From positions 1,798,001 through 1,862,000 of the forward strand of contig NZ_CP061314.1 in NCBI RefSeq assembly GCF_018688255.1: a DNA stretch of 64,000 nt, read 5' to 3'. A program made the position numbers and the translations under genes. Shown here in pieces: positions 35,096 through 43,315 of the stretch. Source of the stretch: Polynucleobacter corsicus (GTDB lineage Bacteria > Pseudomonadota > Gammaproteobacteria > Burkholderiales > Burkholderiaceae). The notes under the pieces were generated by a model that ran no database searches, was not told where the DNA came from, and worked only from the letters and a program-made list of their open reading frames with translations. The first letter of the stretch is position 1; every line of letters starts with the position of its first letter.

Positions 35096-35617
35096 ATGCG
35101 CTGGATAGGAATCGACCCAGGTCTACGAACAACCGGTTTTGGTGTCATTGATGTGAATGGCCAAAAACTGAGTTACGTAGCCTCTGGGACGATTGAAAGT
35201 GGCGATCCAGACCAAGGTCTTCCTGTGAGATTAGGAATCTTGTATGCGGGCATTAAAGAAGTACTGGAGACCTACCACCCAGAACAAGCAGCTATCGAAG
35301 AAGTGTTTCTGAACGTCAATCCTCGCTCCACCCTCATGCTGGGTCAAGCGCGAGGTGCAGTAATTGCAGCCTTAGTATCTGACAAACTCCCTGTTGCTGA
35401 ATACAGCGCACTGAGAGTAAAGCAATCGATTGTGGGAACCGGTAGAGCTACTAAGTCGCAAGTTCAAGAAATGGTCAAACGTTTACTACGCCTGAGCCGC
35501 GCCCCTGGAACGGATGCGGCTGACGCCCTAGGTGTGGCGATTTGCGCTGCACATCACGCCCAGATTCCAAAAGCAATTACTACTGCCCTTGCACCCAAAA
35601 AGAGTAGCAAGAAATAA
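35096..35617 (+). CDS. ruvC: Holliday junction resolvase RuvC
   Basis: Endonuclease of 173 residues, acting as a dimer that cuts Holliday junctions. The four-acid active site is visible: Asp7 in GIDPGLRTTGFG, Glu in AIEEVFLNVNPRS, and two Asp in TDAADALGVAICAAHH. It begins six bases after purH and precedes ruvA and ruvB in the order ruvC-ruvA-ruvB. No Shine-Dalgarno is evident. Confidence 0.97.
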   Translation: MRWIGIDPGLRTTGFGVIDVNGQKLSYVASGTIESGDPDQGLPVRLGILYAGIKEVLETYHPEQAAIEEVFLNVNPRSTLMLGQARGAVIAALVSDKLPVAEYSALRVKQSIVGTGRATKSQVQEMVKRLLRLSRAPGTDAADALGVAICAAHHAQIPKAITTALAPKKSSKK

Positions 35618-35643
35618 CAATACAAACAGGTTAAGATCTTTAC

Positions 35644-36228
35644 ATGATTGGTCGCATTCAAGGAATTCTCGTTTCAGTTCATCCACCCCGCCTCTTGGTA
35701 GATTGCCAAGGTGTTGGCTATGAGATCGATGTGCCCATGAGCACCCTGTATCAGCTGCCAGAGACCAATCAAAAAATTACATTACTCACCCACTTCCAAG
35801 TCCGCGAAGATGCGCAGCAGCTCTTTGGCTTTGCCACTGAAACTGAGCGTGAAGCATTTAGACAACTGATTAAGATTAGCGGCGTTGGTTCACGCACGGC
35901 ACTTGCGGTACTTTCTGGCATGAGCGTCAATGAGTTAGCACAAGCAATTGCGATGCAAGAGGCAGGGCGTCTTACTCAAGTGCCTGGCATTGGCAAAAAG
36001 ACTGCTGAACGTCTTTGCCTCGAACTGAAGGGCAAGTTAGCTCCAGATTTAGGAATTGTTGGCGGTAAGTCCCAAGCAGTTGAAGCAAGCAGCGAGGTGT
36101 TACAGGCCCTCTTGGCGCTGGGTTATTCAGAAAAAGAGGCTCATCTCGCCCTCAAACAAATCCCGCCGGATAGCACCGTATCAGATGGCATCCGCATGGG
36201 TCTGAAATACCTCTCGAAGACTTCATAA
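35644..36228 (+). CDS. ruvA: Holliday junction branch-migration protein RuvA
   Basis: DNA-binding tetramer subunit of 194 residues. OB-fold at the N-terminus (MIGRIQGILVSVHPPRLLVD), two helix-hairpin-helix motifs (ISGVGSRTALAVLS, VPGIGKKTAERLC), then the RuvB-contacting domain III (LLALGYSEKEAHLAL). It recruits RuvB to junctions. TAAGAT lies exactly 6 nt before the ATG, with no ribosome site nearby. Confidence 0.97.
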   Translation: MIGRIQGILVSVHPPRLLVDCQGVGYEIDVPMSTLYQLPETNQKITLLTHFQVREDAQQLFGFATETEREAFRQLIKISGVGSRTALAVLSGMSVNELAQAIAMQEAGRLTQVPGIGKKTAERLCLELKGKLAPDLGIVGGKSQAVEASSEVLQALLALGYSEKEAHLALKQIPPDSTVSDGIRMGLKYLSKTS

Positions 36229-36259
36229 GCAGTTACCCAAACACCACTACACTTGCAGT

Positions 36260-37327
36260 ATGGCAATCCACACAGAAGACCTCAGCTCAATCCCCGAAGA
36301 TTTACCGGAAGGCAATGACCGCATTGTTAGTGGCGCAGTAGGCAATTCTGAAGCCGTTTTTGAAAGAGCCTTACGCCCAAAACAGCTTGATGAGTATGTT
36401 GGCCAAACCAAGGCTCGTGCCCAATTAGAGATTTTTATTACAGCGACTAAAGCAAGACAAGAAGCTCTAGATCACGTTCTCTTGTTTGGCCCTCCAGGAC
36501 TTGGTAAAACCACCCTAGCCCACATTATCGCCAGAGAGCTTGGTGTGAACTTACGCCAAACCAGTGGCCCGGTTTTGGATAGACCTGGTGACCTTGCAGC
36601 ATTGTTGACGAATTTAGAAGCAAACGATGTGCTCTTTATTGATGAGATTCATCGCCTCTCTCCTGTAGTTGAAGAAATTCTATACCCCGCCCTTGAGGAC
36701 TACAGCTTAGACATCATGATTGGTGAAGGCCCTGCAGCACGTAGCGTCAAGATTGATCTCAAACCATTTACTTTAATTGGTGCCACTACTCGTGCCGGCA
36801 TGCTCACCAATCCCCTACGTGATCGCTTTGGCATCGTGGCAAGACTCGAGTTCTACACGACCGAAGAGCTCACCAAAATCATTACGCGCTCTGCCAGCCT
36901 ACTTAAGGCTGATATTGATCCCGAGGGATCAATTGAGATTGCGAAGCGCGCTAGAGGCACTCCACGCATTGCCAATCGCTTATTGCGTCGAGTGCGTGAC
37001 TATGCCGAAGTCAAGGGCACTGGCACCATCACTAAAGCGATGGCTGATGCCGCATTGAAGATGCTTGATGTCGACCCAAGCGGTTTTGATGTGATGGACC
37101 GCAAATTGCTTGAAGCCATCTTGCACAAGTTTGATGGTGGTCCAGTGGGGATTGATAACCTAGCCGCAGCGATTGGTGAAGAGCGTGACACTATTGAGGA
37201 TGTCTTAGAGCCTTACCTGATTCAGCAAGGCTATCTGCAAAGAACTTCCCGCGGAAGAGTAGCAACCCGTCAAGCCTATGAGCATTTTGGCTTAACACCA
37301 CCTAATGATAGTGGCCAGATAAGCTAA
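36260..37327 (+). CDS. ruvB: Holliday junction branch-migration ATPase RuvB
   Basis: AAA+ hexameric motor of 355 residues. The Walker A motif GPPGLGKTTLAH, Walker B DEIHRLSPVVEE, sensor GATTRAGMLTNPLRDRFG and the C-terminal winged helix (GRVATRQAYEHFG) are intact. It is last in purH-ruvCAB and convergent with the HPP gene 15 bp away. TACACT lies 6 nt before the ATG, the same spacing as upstream of ruvA. Confidence 0.98.
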   Translation: MAIHTEDLSSIPEDLPEGNDRIVSGAVGNSEAVFERALRPKQLDEYVGQTKARAQLEIFITATKARQEALDHVLLFGPPGLGKTTLAHIIARELGVNLRQTSGPVLDRPGDLAALLTNLEANDVLFIDEIHRLSPVVEEILYPALEDYSLDIMIGEGPAARSVKIDLKPFTLIGATTRAGMLTNPLRDRFGIVARLEFYTTEELTKIITRSASLLKADIDPEGSIEIAKRARGTPRIANRLLRRVRDYAEVKGTGTITKAMADAALKMLDVDPSGFDVMDRKLLEAILHKFDGGPVGIDNLAAAIGEERDTIEDVLEPYLIQQGYLQRTSRGRVATRQAYEHFGLTPPNDSGQIS

Positions 37328-37342
37328 GGAAAACCACCAATC

Positions 37343-37882
37343 CTAGTTTGGTCTATTGGGATAGATTTTACCTGTTAAGTTACTGTAGGCCGCTCCAACC
37401 AAAACTAGCACTACAGAATCTATCATTATCGGAAAAAATGCATACCGATAATGCATGACATTACCAAGCACCACAATTAAAGCAATTGCAGCGGCTGGAG
37501 GGTGCAAGCAGCGCAAAATAAACATTCCAAAAATGGATAGACTGGCTGCAAATGACATTGCCATCAGCGGGTCGTCCACAAAATGAATTACTGAAATACC
37601 AATTAAAGCAGATAAGGTATTGCCGGCAATGACTGCCCAAGGTTGGGCCATAGGGCTCTGTGGAAGTACAAAAACAAGTAAAGCACTAGCACCCAAGGAA
37701 GCCATAAGCCATTCATTGACACCACTGAGATCTCCAAGAAACTTTGAGATAGTGAGCACAAGTAAAAGACCTATAAATATACCGAACACGGATCGAAAGC
37801 GCTCTAACCAAGAGACATACGGCTGATCTCCGCCAAAATAAAAAGTATATTTATTTAAAAGATATCTAAGCGAATGTCTCAT
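37343..37882 (-). CDS. HPP family membrane protein
   Basis: Inner-membrane protein of 179 residues with four to five helices and the name-giving HPP motif in CLHPPAAAIALIVVLG. ASLGASALLVFVLPQSPMAQPW is another family block. HPP proteins of cyanobacteria and plants have been linked to nitrite transport into plastids or cells, but most bacterial members are uncharacterised. No CBS domain is fused here. It lies between ruvB and tyrS, 62 bp downstream of the tyrS stop, so may be read from tyrS. Confidence 0.85.
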   Translation of the reverse strand: MRHSLRYLLNKYTFYFGGDQPYVSWLERFRSVFGIFIGLLLVLTISKFLGDLSGVNEWLMASLGASALLVFVLPQSPMAQPWAVIAGNTLSALIGISVIHFVDDPLMAMSFAASLSIFGMFILRCLHPPAAAIALIVVLGNVMHYRYAFFPIMIDSVVLVLVGAAYSNLTGKIYPNRPN

Positions 37883-37944
37883 CGTGATTCATTTTTTCTG
37901 AAACAGCAAAGTAATATTTAGCGGTGTAGTCAATTTCTTTACCG

Positions 37945-39180
37945 CTATTTAACTAGCGTCACTCTAGCAAATTTACGTTTACCTACTTGCACAACAAAGG
38001 TACCGGCCTCGATTTTTAATTGCTTGTCAGCCACTGTTGTGCCATCAATCTTGACGCCGTTTTGCTCAATGTTGCGCATCGCCTCTGATGTTGATGGGGT
38101 TAAGCCTGCAGCCTTCAGGAGATTGGCTATCTGCATTGGGGCACCAGAAAGATTTACCTCTGGAATATCCTCAGGTACGCCGCCCTTAGCGCGGTGATTA
38201 AAGTCTTCAAGTGCTTTTTCTGCAGCAGCTTGGGAATGGAAACGGGCGACAATTTCCTGTGCGAGTAACACCTTGCAATCTTTAGGATTTCTGCCGGCAG
38301 CAACTTCTTGCTTCATTAAATCAATCTCAGCCATCGGGCGGAATGACAATAACGTGAAGTAATCCCACATCAATTCATCGGAGATACTCAAGAGCTTACC
38401 AAACATCTCACTAGCAGGCTCGCTGATACCAATGTAATTACCTTTGGACTTACTCATCTTGTCAACGCCATCCAAACCAACCAGTAATGGCATAGTCAAA
38501 ATACATTGTGGGTCTTGGCCATACTCACGTTGGAGCTCACGCCCAACTAAAAGATTAAATTTCTGATCAGTACCGCCAAGCTCTAAGTCACTCTTCAAAG
38601 CAACCGAGTCGTAGCCTTGCATTAAAGGATATAAAAATTCATGCACAGAGATGGGCACGCCACTACGGTAGCGTTTTGTAAAGTCATCACGCTCTAACAT
38701 TTGCGCAACGGTATATCGTGCTGCCAACTGAATCATGCCGCGTGCACCGAGCGGATCACACCACTCGCTGTTGTAGCGCACTTCAGTTTTAGCAGGGTCT
38801 AGCACCATGCTCGCTTGACGGTAGTAAGTCTGCGCATTGACAGCAATTTCTTCTGCAGTCAGTGGTGGGCGTGTTGCATTGCGTCCAGAAGGATCGCCAA
38901 TCATGCTTGTGAAATCACCAATCAAGAAAATTACGGTATGACCTAAATCTTGGAGCTGACGTAATTTGTTCAAAACAACTGTATGACCCAAATGAATATC
39001 AGGTGCTGTAGGATCTAAACCTAACTTAATACGTAAAGGCGTGCCAGTTGCCTGACTCTTGGCTAGCTTTTGAATCCAATCGGCCTCAACCAATAACTCA
39101 TCACACCCCCTTTTAGTCACTTCAAGGGCTGCAAAAACTTCGGGGGTCAGTGGGTATTTTTGTTCTGGTTTAGCCGTCAT
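37945..39180 (-). CDS. tyrS: Tyrosyl-tRNA synthetase
   Basis: Class I aminoacyl-tRNA synthetase of 411 residues. HLGH replaces HIGH in APDIHLGHTVVLNKLRQL; the KMSKS loop is in GVDKMSKSKGNYIG. A C-terminal S4 RNA-binding domain ends the protein (KIDGTTVADKQLKIEAGTFV). The sequence resembles the TyrZ-like subclass. I use the ATG at 39180; the open frame extends to 39384, but that extension overlaps divergent anmK and is not protein-like. It shares an 89-bp spacer with anmK. Confidence 0.96.
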   Translation of the reverse strand: MTAKPEQKYPLTPEVFAALEVTKRGCDELLVEADWIQKLAKSQATGTPLRIKLGLDPTAPDIHLGHTVVLNKLRQLQDLGHTVIFLIGDFTSMIGDPSGRNATRPPLTAEEIAVNAQTYYRQASMVLDPAKTEVRYNSEWCDPLGARGMIQLAARYTVAQMLERDDFTKRYRSGVPISVHEFLYPLMQGYDSVALKSDLELGGTDQKFNLLVGRELQREYGQDPQCILTMPLLVGLDGVDKMSKSKGNYIGISEPASEMFGKLLSISDELMWDYFTLLSFRPMAEIDLMKQEVAAGRNPKDCKVLLAQEIVARFHSQAAAEKALEDFNHRAKGGVPEDIPEVNLSGAPMQIANLLKAAGLTPSTSEAMRNIEQNGVKIDGTTVADKQLKIEAGTFVVQVGKRKFARVTLVK

Positions 39181-39269
39181 GCTGTATTGGTGAACTGATT
39201 CGGTTAAATTAGTATTTAGATTGCTAAAGCATAATTGTCGCATTCCTGAGAACAAAGTCCTGATACCGC

Positions 39270-40400
39270 ATGAATAAGCCCCATCCACTCTATATTGGCC
39301 TGATGTCTGGCACCAGCCTAGATGGAATAGATGCCGTACTGGCAAAGATTGGGGCAGCTGGTGATACCAGCCTTTTGGGGTCAATGAGCACTGTATTTAC
39401 CCCTGAATTGCGTAAAGCCCTTCTAGACTTACAGAGTCCCGGACCAAACGAGATTCACCGAGAAAATCAGGCTGCTAATGCCCTCGCAATAGCCTATGCA
39501 GATGCAGTCAAGCATTTGCTGGCTCAGAATGATCTATTACCTGCCGATATCAGTGCGATTGGTGCCCATGGTCAGACCATTCGTCACCAAGCCGATCTCG
39601 CTCATCATCTGGCTTATACACACCAGACCCTCAATCCATCCCTGCTTGCAGAGCTAACCGGAATTGATGTCATCGCAGACTTCAGAAGTCGCGATCTCGC
39701 TGCTGGTGGTCACGGTGCCCCCTTAGTGCCAGCCTTTCATGCGCAACAGTTTGCTGCGGATAAAAATATTGCTGTCCTTAATCTCGGCGGCATTGCCAAT
39801 CTCACTCTCCTACCAAGTAAGGGTGAAGTGAAGGGTTTTGATTGTGGCCCCGGCAATATGTTGATGGATGCTTGGATTGCAGAACAGCAAGGCCATACAT
39901 TTGATGAAAATGGTACCTGGGCATCTCAAGGCAAAGTCAATCCAGCACTACTTTCAAGAATGATGACTGATGCATTTTTTGCAAAAGCCCCACCAAAAAG
40001 TACAGGCCGTGACGACTTTCATTTGAAGTGGCTACAAAAGCACATTGGTACAGAGAACATCAATTCAGAAGATGTGCAAGCTACACTATTACAACTGACT
40101 GTAGACTCGTCACTCCAAGCGGTGCTACGTCATGCGCCGCAAACCCAGGTTCTAATTGTCTGTGGTGGTGGTGCACGCAATATTGCCTTACTGGAATTAT
40201 TTAAAGCCAGAGCTGAAGACTTATTTAACAGCTCACTCGAGATTATGACCAGCGATGCACTTGGGATTGATCCACAACTAGTAGAAGGTCTTGCATTTGC
40301 CTGGTTAGCGTGGGCTCATAAAGAAAAACGGCCAGCAAATTTGCCAGCCGTTACGGGAGCTAAAGGTCCTAGGATTCTAGGCGCTTGCTATCCAGCTTAA
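39270..40400 (+). CDS. anmK: Anhydro-N-acetylmuramic acid kinase
   Basis: Kinase of 376 residues that opens and phosphorylates 1,6-anhydroMurNAc to MurNAc-6-phosphate during cell-wall recycling. GLMSGTSLDGIDAVL at residues 9-23, GAHGQTIRHQ, LNLGGIANLTLL and CGGGARNIAL are diagnostic. Together with amgK and murU in this window it covers most of the MurNAc salvage path. It is divergent from tyrS and convergent with erpA, whose terminator lies inside the anmK 3' end. Confidence 0.96.
   Translation: MNKPHPLYIGLMSGTSLDGIDAVLAKIGAAGDTSLLGSMSTVFTPELRKALLDLQSPGPNEIHRENQAANALAIAYADAVKHLLAQNDLLPADISAIGAHGQTIRHQADLAHHLAYTHQTLNPSLLAELTGIDVIADFRSRDLAAGGHGAPLVPAFHAQQFAADKNIAVLNLGGIANLTLLPSKGEVKGFDCGPGNMLMDAWIAEQQGHTFDENGTWASQGKVNPALLSRMMTDAFFAKAPPKSTGRDDFHLKWLQKHIGTENINSEDVQATLLQLTVDSSLQAVLRHAPQTQVLIVCGGGARNIALLELFKARAEDLFNSSLEIMTSDALGIDPQLVEGLAFAWLAWAHKEKRPANLPAVTGAKGPRILGACYPA
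40324..40352 (-). terminator. Intrinsic terminator of erpA within the anmK 3' coding end
   Basis: On the reverse strand AACGGC and GCCGTT flank a GCAAATTTGC palindrome, giving an extended hairpin followed by TTTTTCTT. It lies about 65 bp past the erpA stop and within the last 26 codons of anmK on the opposite strand. Confidence 0.7.
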
Positions 40401-40416
40401 GTTACTAAGTTAGTTC

Positions 40417-40803
40417 TTATGCGGAGAAGGAAGAGCCGCAACCGCAAGTGGTTTGCGCGTTAGGGTTCTTAATCACAAACTGTGAACCGTTGATATCTTC
40501 TTTGTAATCAATCTCAGCGCCAACTAAATATTGGAAGCTCATTGAATCCACCAACAAAGTCACGCCATTCTTTTCAAATAGGGTGTCATCTTCATTCACA
40601 GCATCATCAAATGTGAAGCCGTATTGAAATCCTGAACAACCACCACCTTGAACAAACACGCGTAGCTTCAGTTCTGGATTACCTTCTTCGGCAATCAAGT
40701 CAGCCACTTTTGCAGCGGCGCTATCCGTAAACACCAACGGGGTTGGTGGCTCAGCTAAGTCTTGTACTGGTTGTGCAGTGTCTTGCGTGGCTAATTGGGT
40801 CAT
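40417..40803 (-). CDS. erpA: Iron-sulfur cluster insertion protein ErpA
   Basis: A-type Fe-S carrier of 128 residues delivering clusters to apo-enzymes such as those of isoprenoid synthesis. The three cluster cysteines are present: GGGCSGFQYGF and the C-terminal TTCGCGSSFSA. The N-terminal 20 residues are a variable extension. AGGAG lies close before the ATG. It follows argC on the same strand after 83 bp, with a possible own promoter there. Confidence 0.95.
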   Translation of the reverse strand: MTQLATQDTAQPVQDLAEPPTPLVFTDSAAAKVADLIAEEGNPELKLRVFVQGGGCSGFQYGFTFDDAVNEDDTLFEKNGVTLLVDSMSFQYLVGAEIDYKEDINGSQFVIKNPNAQTTCGCGSSFSA

Positions 40804-40886
40804 GATTTACTCCTAATTCAAAAAACAATAATTCATTTTAGGCTTTTAATTCCAAGCTTGCTGAAAGGTCTTTCCAGCTAGCCCCA

Positions 40887-41945
40887 TTATGGTGAAACAG
40901 CAATCTGAGTCAATCCAGTGGTCTCAGGCAAGCCAAACATCAGATTCATACACTGAACCCCTTGGCCTGAAGCACCCTTTACCAAGTTGTCCTCAACCAC
41001 CAAAATAACTAAAGTATCTCCGTCGCCGGGACGATGAATGGCGATCCGTAAGCCATTACTACCCCGAACAGAGCGTGTTTCTGGATGGCTACCCGCCGGC
41101 ATTACGTCCACAAAAGGCTCGCCTTGATAGAAATCCTCATACAGCTTTTGGAAATTCACCTTCATTCCAGCCTCAGTCAAGCGCACATACAAAGTTGAAT
41201 GAATACCCCGAATCATTGGCGTCAAGTGCGGCACAAATGTCAGACCAATCTGATCATGACCAGCGATAGCCTTCAAGCCTTGGACAATTTCTGGAAGATG
41301 ACGATGGCCTTTAACAGCGTAAGCTTTAAAGTTATCAGCCGATTCTGACAATAAAGTCCCAATTTCTGCCTTACGTCCAGCACCTGAAGTACCTGACTTT
41401 GAGTCAGAAATAATATGTGTGCCATCAATCAGCTGTTTGCCACCAGTAGACTTTGGTGACAGTAATGGGGCAAGGCCCAGTTGAACAGAGGTGGGATAGC
41501 AGCCAGCCAAACCCACGACGCGGGCTTTTTTAATTTCTTCACGATTGATTTCTGCCAAGCCATAAACTGCTTCAGCCAAAATTTCTGGGCAACCATGTTC
41601 CATGCCGTACCACTTAGCAAATTCTTTGACATCTTTTAAACGGAAGTCGGCAGCCAGATCCAAGATCTTCACATTATTAGCAAGCAATTCTTTTGCTTGC
41701 GCCATTGCTACACCGTGAGGTGTTGCAAAGAACACAACATCGCATTCATTTAATTTAGCTTCATCCGGTGTGGTGAACTTGAGATCAATGCGGCCACGCA
41801 AAGAGGGAAACATCTCGGCCACTGGCATGCCAGCTTCCGTGCGAGAAGTAATTGCCTGGATCTTAACTTCGGGGTGCTGCGCCAACAAGCGCAGAAGCTC
41901 CACTCCGGTATATCCCGTGCCACCTACGATGCCAACTTTAATCAT
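40887..41945 (-). CDS. argC: N-acetyl-gamma-glutamyl-phosphate reductase
   Basis: NADPH-dependent reductase of 352 residues in arginine biosynthesis. The Rossmann motif VGGTGYTGVELLRLL, the catalytic cysteine in GLAGCYPTSVQLGLAPLL and SGAGRKAE are present. The ATG at 41945 is preceded by GGAG at 6 nt; the in-frame TTG four codons upstream contains that site and is unlikely. It is separated from upstream rpsI by a terminator. Confidence 0.96.
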   Translation of the reverse strand: MIKVGIVGGTGYTGVELLRLLAQHPEVKIQAITSRTEAGMPVAEMFPSLRGRIDLKFTTPDEAKLNECDVVFFATPHGVAMAQAKELLANNVKILDLAADFRLKDVKEFAKWYGMEHGCPEILAEAVYGLAEINREEIKKARVVGLAGCYPTSVQLGLAPLLSPKSTGGKQLIDGTHIISDSKSGTSGAGRKAEIGTLLSESADNFKAYAVKGHRHLPEIVQGLKAIAGHDQIGLTFVPHLTPMIRGIHSTLYVRLTEAGMKVNFQKLYEDFYQGEPFVDVMPAGSHPETRSVRGSNGLRIAIHRPGDGDTLVILVVEDNLVKGASGQGVQCMNLMFGLPETTGLTQIAVSP

Positions 41946-42004
41946 GCCATTCTCCAAAATACCGACAGATGCATTTTATCTCTCTAATACGCTGACTGTA
42001 GAAA

Positions 42005-42031
42005 CAAAAAGGGCCGCTTGCGCGACCCTTT
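42005..42031 (-). terminator. Intrinsic terminator of the rplM-rpsI operon
   Basis: On the reverse strand AAAGGG-T-CGC-GCAA-GCG-G-CCCTTT forms a stem with one internal mismatch and a GCAA tetraloop, followed by TTTTTGTTT. It lies about 27 bp past the rpsI stop and just upstream of argC. Confidence 0.85.
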
Positions 42032-42057
42032 CGATAAAACTATAGCGACTGAAAGAA

Positions 42058-42459
42058 TTAGCGCTTGCTGAACTGCTTACGACGACGCGCGCCATGCAGA
42101 CCAACTTTTTTACGCTCAACTTCACGAGCATCGCGAGTGACCAAACCTGCTTTGGACAGGGCTGGCTTCAAAGTGATGTCGTAATCCATCAATGCACGAG
42201 TAACGCCGTGACGAACTGCACCAGCTTGGCCAGTTTCACCGCCACCGCTAACGTTTACTTTGATATCAAAGGTTGTTAGGTGAGCTGTGAGAGCCAAAGG
42301 CTGACGAGCGATCATGCGTGATGTTTCGCGAGCAAAGTAAGCATCGATAGGTTTACCGTTAACAGTAATCTCACCTTTGCCAGATTTAATGAATACACGT
42401 GCTACAGAGCTCTTGCGACGACCTGTACCGTAATTCCAATTTCCATAATTAATAGCCAT
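42058..42459 (-). CDS. rpsI: 30S ribosomal protein S9
   Basis: Ribosomal protein of 133 residues ending in the conserved FSKR tail that reaches the P-site tRNA. NYGTGRRKSSVARVFI and the LSKAGLVTRDAREVERKK region are typical. It is translated with rplM, 9 bp upstream. Confidence 0.98.
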   Translation of the reverse strand: MAINYGNWNYGTGRRKSSVARVFIKSGKGEITVNGKPIDAYFARETSRMIARQPLALTAHLTTFDIKVNVSGGGETGQAGAVRHGVTRALMDYDITLKPALSKAGLVTRDAREVERKKVGLHGARRRKQFSKR

Positions 42460-42468
42460 TTAGTTTCC

Positions 42469-42897
42469 TTAAATCTCTAACGCTTTTGGCTGTTGAGCCG
42501 CATGCGGATGACTGGCGTCGCCGTAGACTTTTAATTTCTTAATCATGGCATAACCTAGTGGGCCTTTTGGCAACATACCCTTCACAGCCTTCTCCAAAGC
42601 ACGACCTGGGAAACGGTCTTGCATCTTGTCGAAGTTGGTCGAGCTAATACCTCCTGGGTATCCGCTGTGACGGTAATAAATTTTGTTCAAGCCTTTTGTG
42701 CCTGTAACACGTAGCTTAGAAGAGTTGATGACAACAATGAAGTCGCCGGTATCAACGTGTGGGGTGTATTCAGGCTTGTGCTTGCCGCGTAGACGGAGTG
42801 CCACTTCACTGGCGACACGACCGAGGACTTTGTCCGTAGCGTCAATCACGAACCATTCATGCACCACCTCATGGGATTTTGCAGAAAAAGTTTTCAT
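42469..42897 (-). CDS. rplM: 50S ribosomal protein L13
   Basis: Ribosomal protein of 142 residues. VIDATDKVLGRVASEVALRL and GKHKPEYTPHVDTGDFIVVI are conserved, as is YYRHSGYPGG. First gene of rplM-rpsI. In E. coli the leader of this operon is the target of feedback by L13. Here a hairpin and, further upstream, a terminator-like element lie in the 418-bp spacer before the gene. Confidence 0.98.
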   Translation of the reverse strand: MKTFSAKSHEVVHEWFVIDATDKVLGRVASEVALRLRGKHKPEYTPHVDTGDFIVVINSSKLRVTGTKGLNKIYYRHSGYPGGISSTNFDKMQDRFPGRALEKAVKGMLPKGPLGYAMIKKLKVYGDASHPHAAQQPKALEI

Positions 42898-43007
42898 GAT
42901 TTCTCAAATTGTTATAGTCAAAAAAAGTTACTCCAACTAAACCACGTCCACCTTGGCCCTGCTTATGTTTGCAAGCTCGCAGATTCTGTAATTCACTTGG
43001 TAAAACA

Positions 43008-43031
43008 ATTACCGCTGACTGGTTCGGTAAT
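43008..43031 (-). promoter_or_regulatory. Hairpin in the rplM upstream leader
   Basis: ATTACCG and CGGTAAT (7-bp arms) enclose a 10-nt loop about 110-135 nt upstream of the rplM start. If the rplM transcript begins upstream of 43031, this stem lies in its leader and is a candidate site for ribosomal-protein feedback. No T tract follows, so it is not a terminator. The rest of the 42898-43056 stretch shows no ORF or strong promoter; TACAAT at 43047-43052 and TATAAC near 42918 are weak -10 candidates. Confidence 0.4.
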
Positions 43032-43056
43032 TCAGTAAAGCCTTGAATTGTAACCC

Positions 43057-43158
43057 AAAAAAAACCCAGGAACTAGTCCTGGGTTGGAATCCACCTATGT
43101 CTAAGTGGAGGAGACACTGGGCGGTAAATCAATCTCTTATATAAGACTGACTACCAAT
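43057..43158 (-). ncRNA. Candidate ~100-nt small RNA or transcription attenuator upstream of rplM
   Basis: Reading the reverse strand from about 43158: an unpaired region, then a CUCCUCC-containing segment (an anti-Shine-Dalgarno-like sequence). Next comes a stem UCCACUU/AGGUGGA with a 6-nt loop, and last an intrinsic terminator (AACCCAGGA/UCCUGGGUU, 5-nt loop, eight U; 43057-43085). A plausible -35/-10 pair lies directly upstream. The element is separate from rplM (start 42897) and antisense to nothing. It could be a free small RNA base-pairing with ribosome-binding sites, or the prematurely terminated leader of rplM-rpsI. I do not recognise it as a known Rfam family. Confidence 0.5.
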
Positions 43159-43164
43159 GTGGTT

Positions 43165-43193
43165 ATTGTATCGAGAAATATGGTGCAACGCAA
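43165..43193 (-). promoter_or_regulatory. Predicted promoter of the candidate small RNA/leader
   Basis: On the reverse strand TTGCGT (43188-43193) and TACAAT (43165-43170) are separated by exactly 17 nt. The -10 matches five of six consensus bases and the -35 matches TTG. The expected start is near 43158. Confidence 0.45.
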
Positions 43194-43315
43194 GAATATT
43201 GACCAAAATCAATTTTCTGATGATTTTAAGGAAAATTTGCTGAGCAGCTAAGCCCCATTATTATTGTTAAACTATTGATAATATTGATTAATTTATTAAA
43301 TTAGGGGTCACTAAC

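Noticed and set aside
37945..39384. Longer tyrS start reaching 39384
   Set aside because: The extra 68 residues overlap divergent anmK and are not like the TyrRS N-terminus; the ATG at 39180 gives the normal length.
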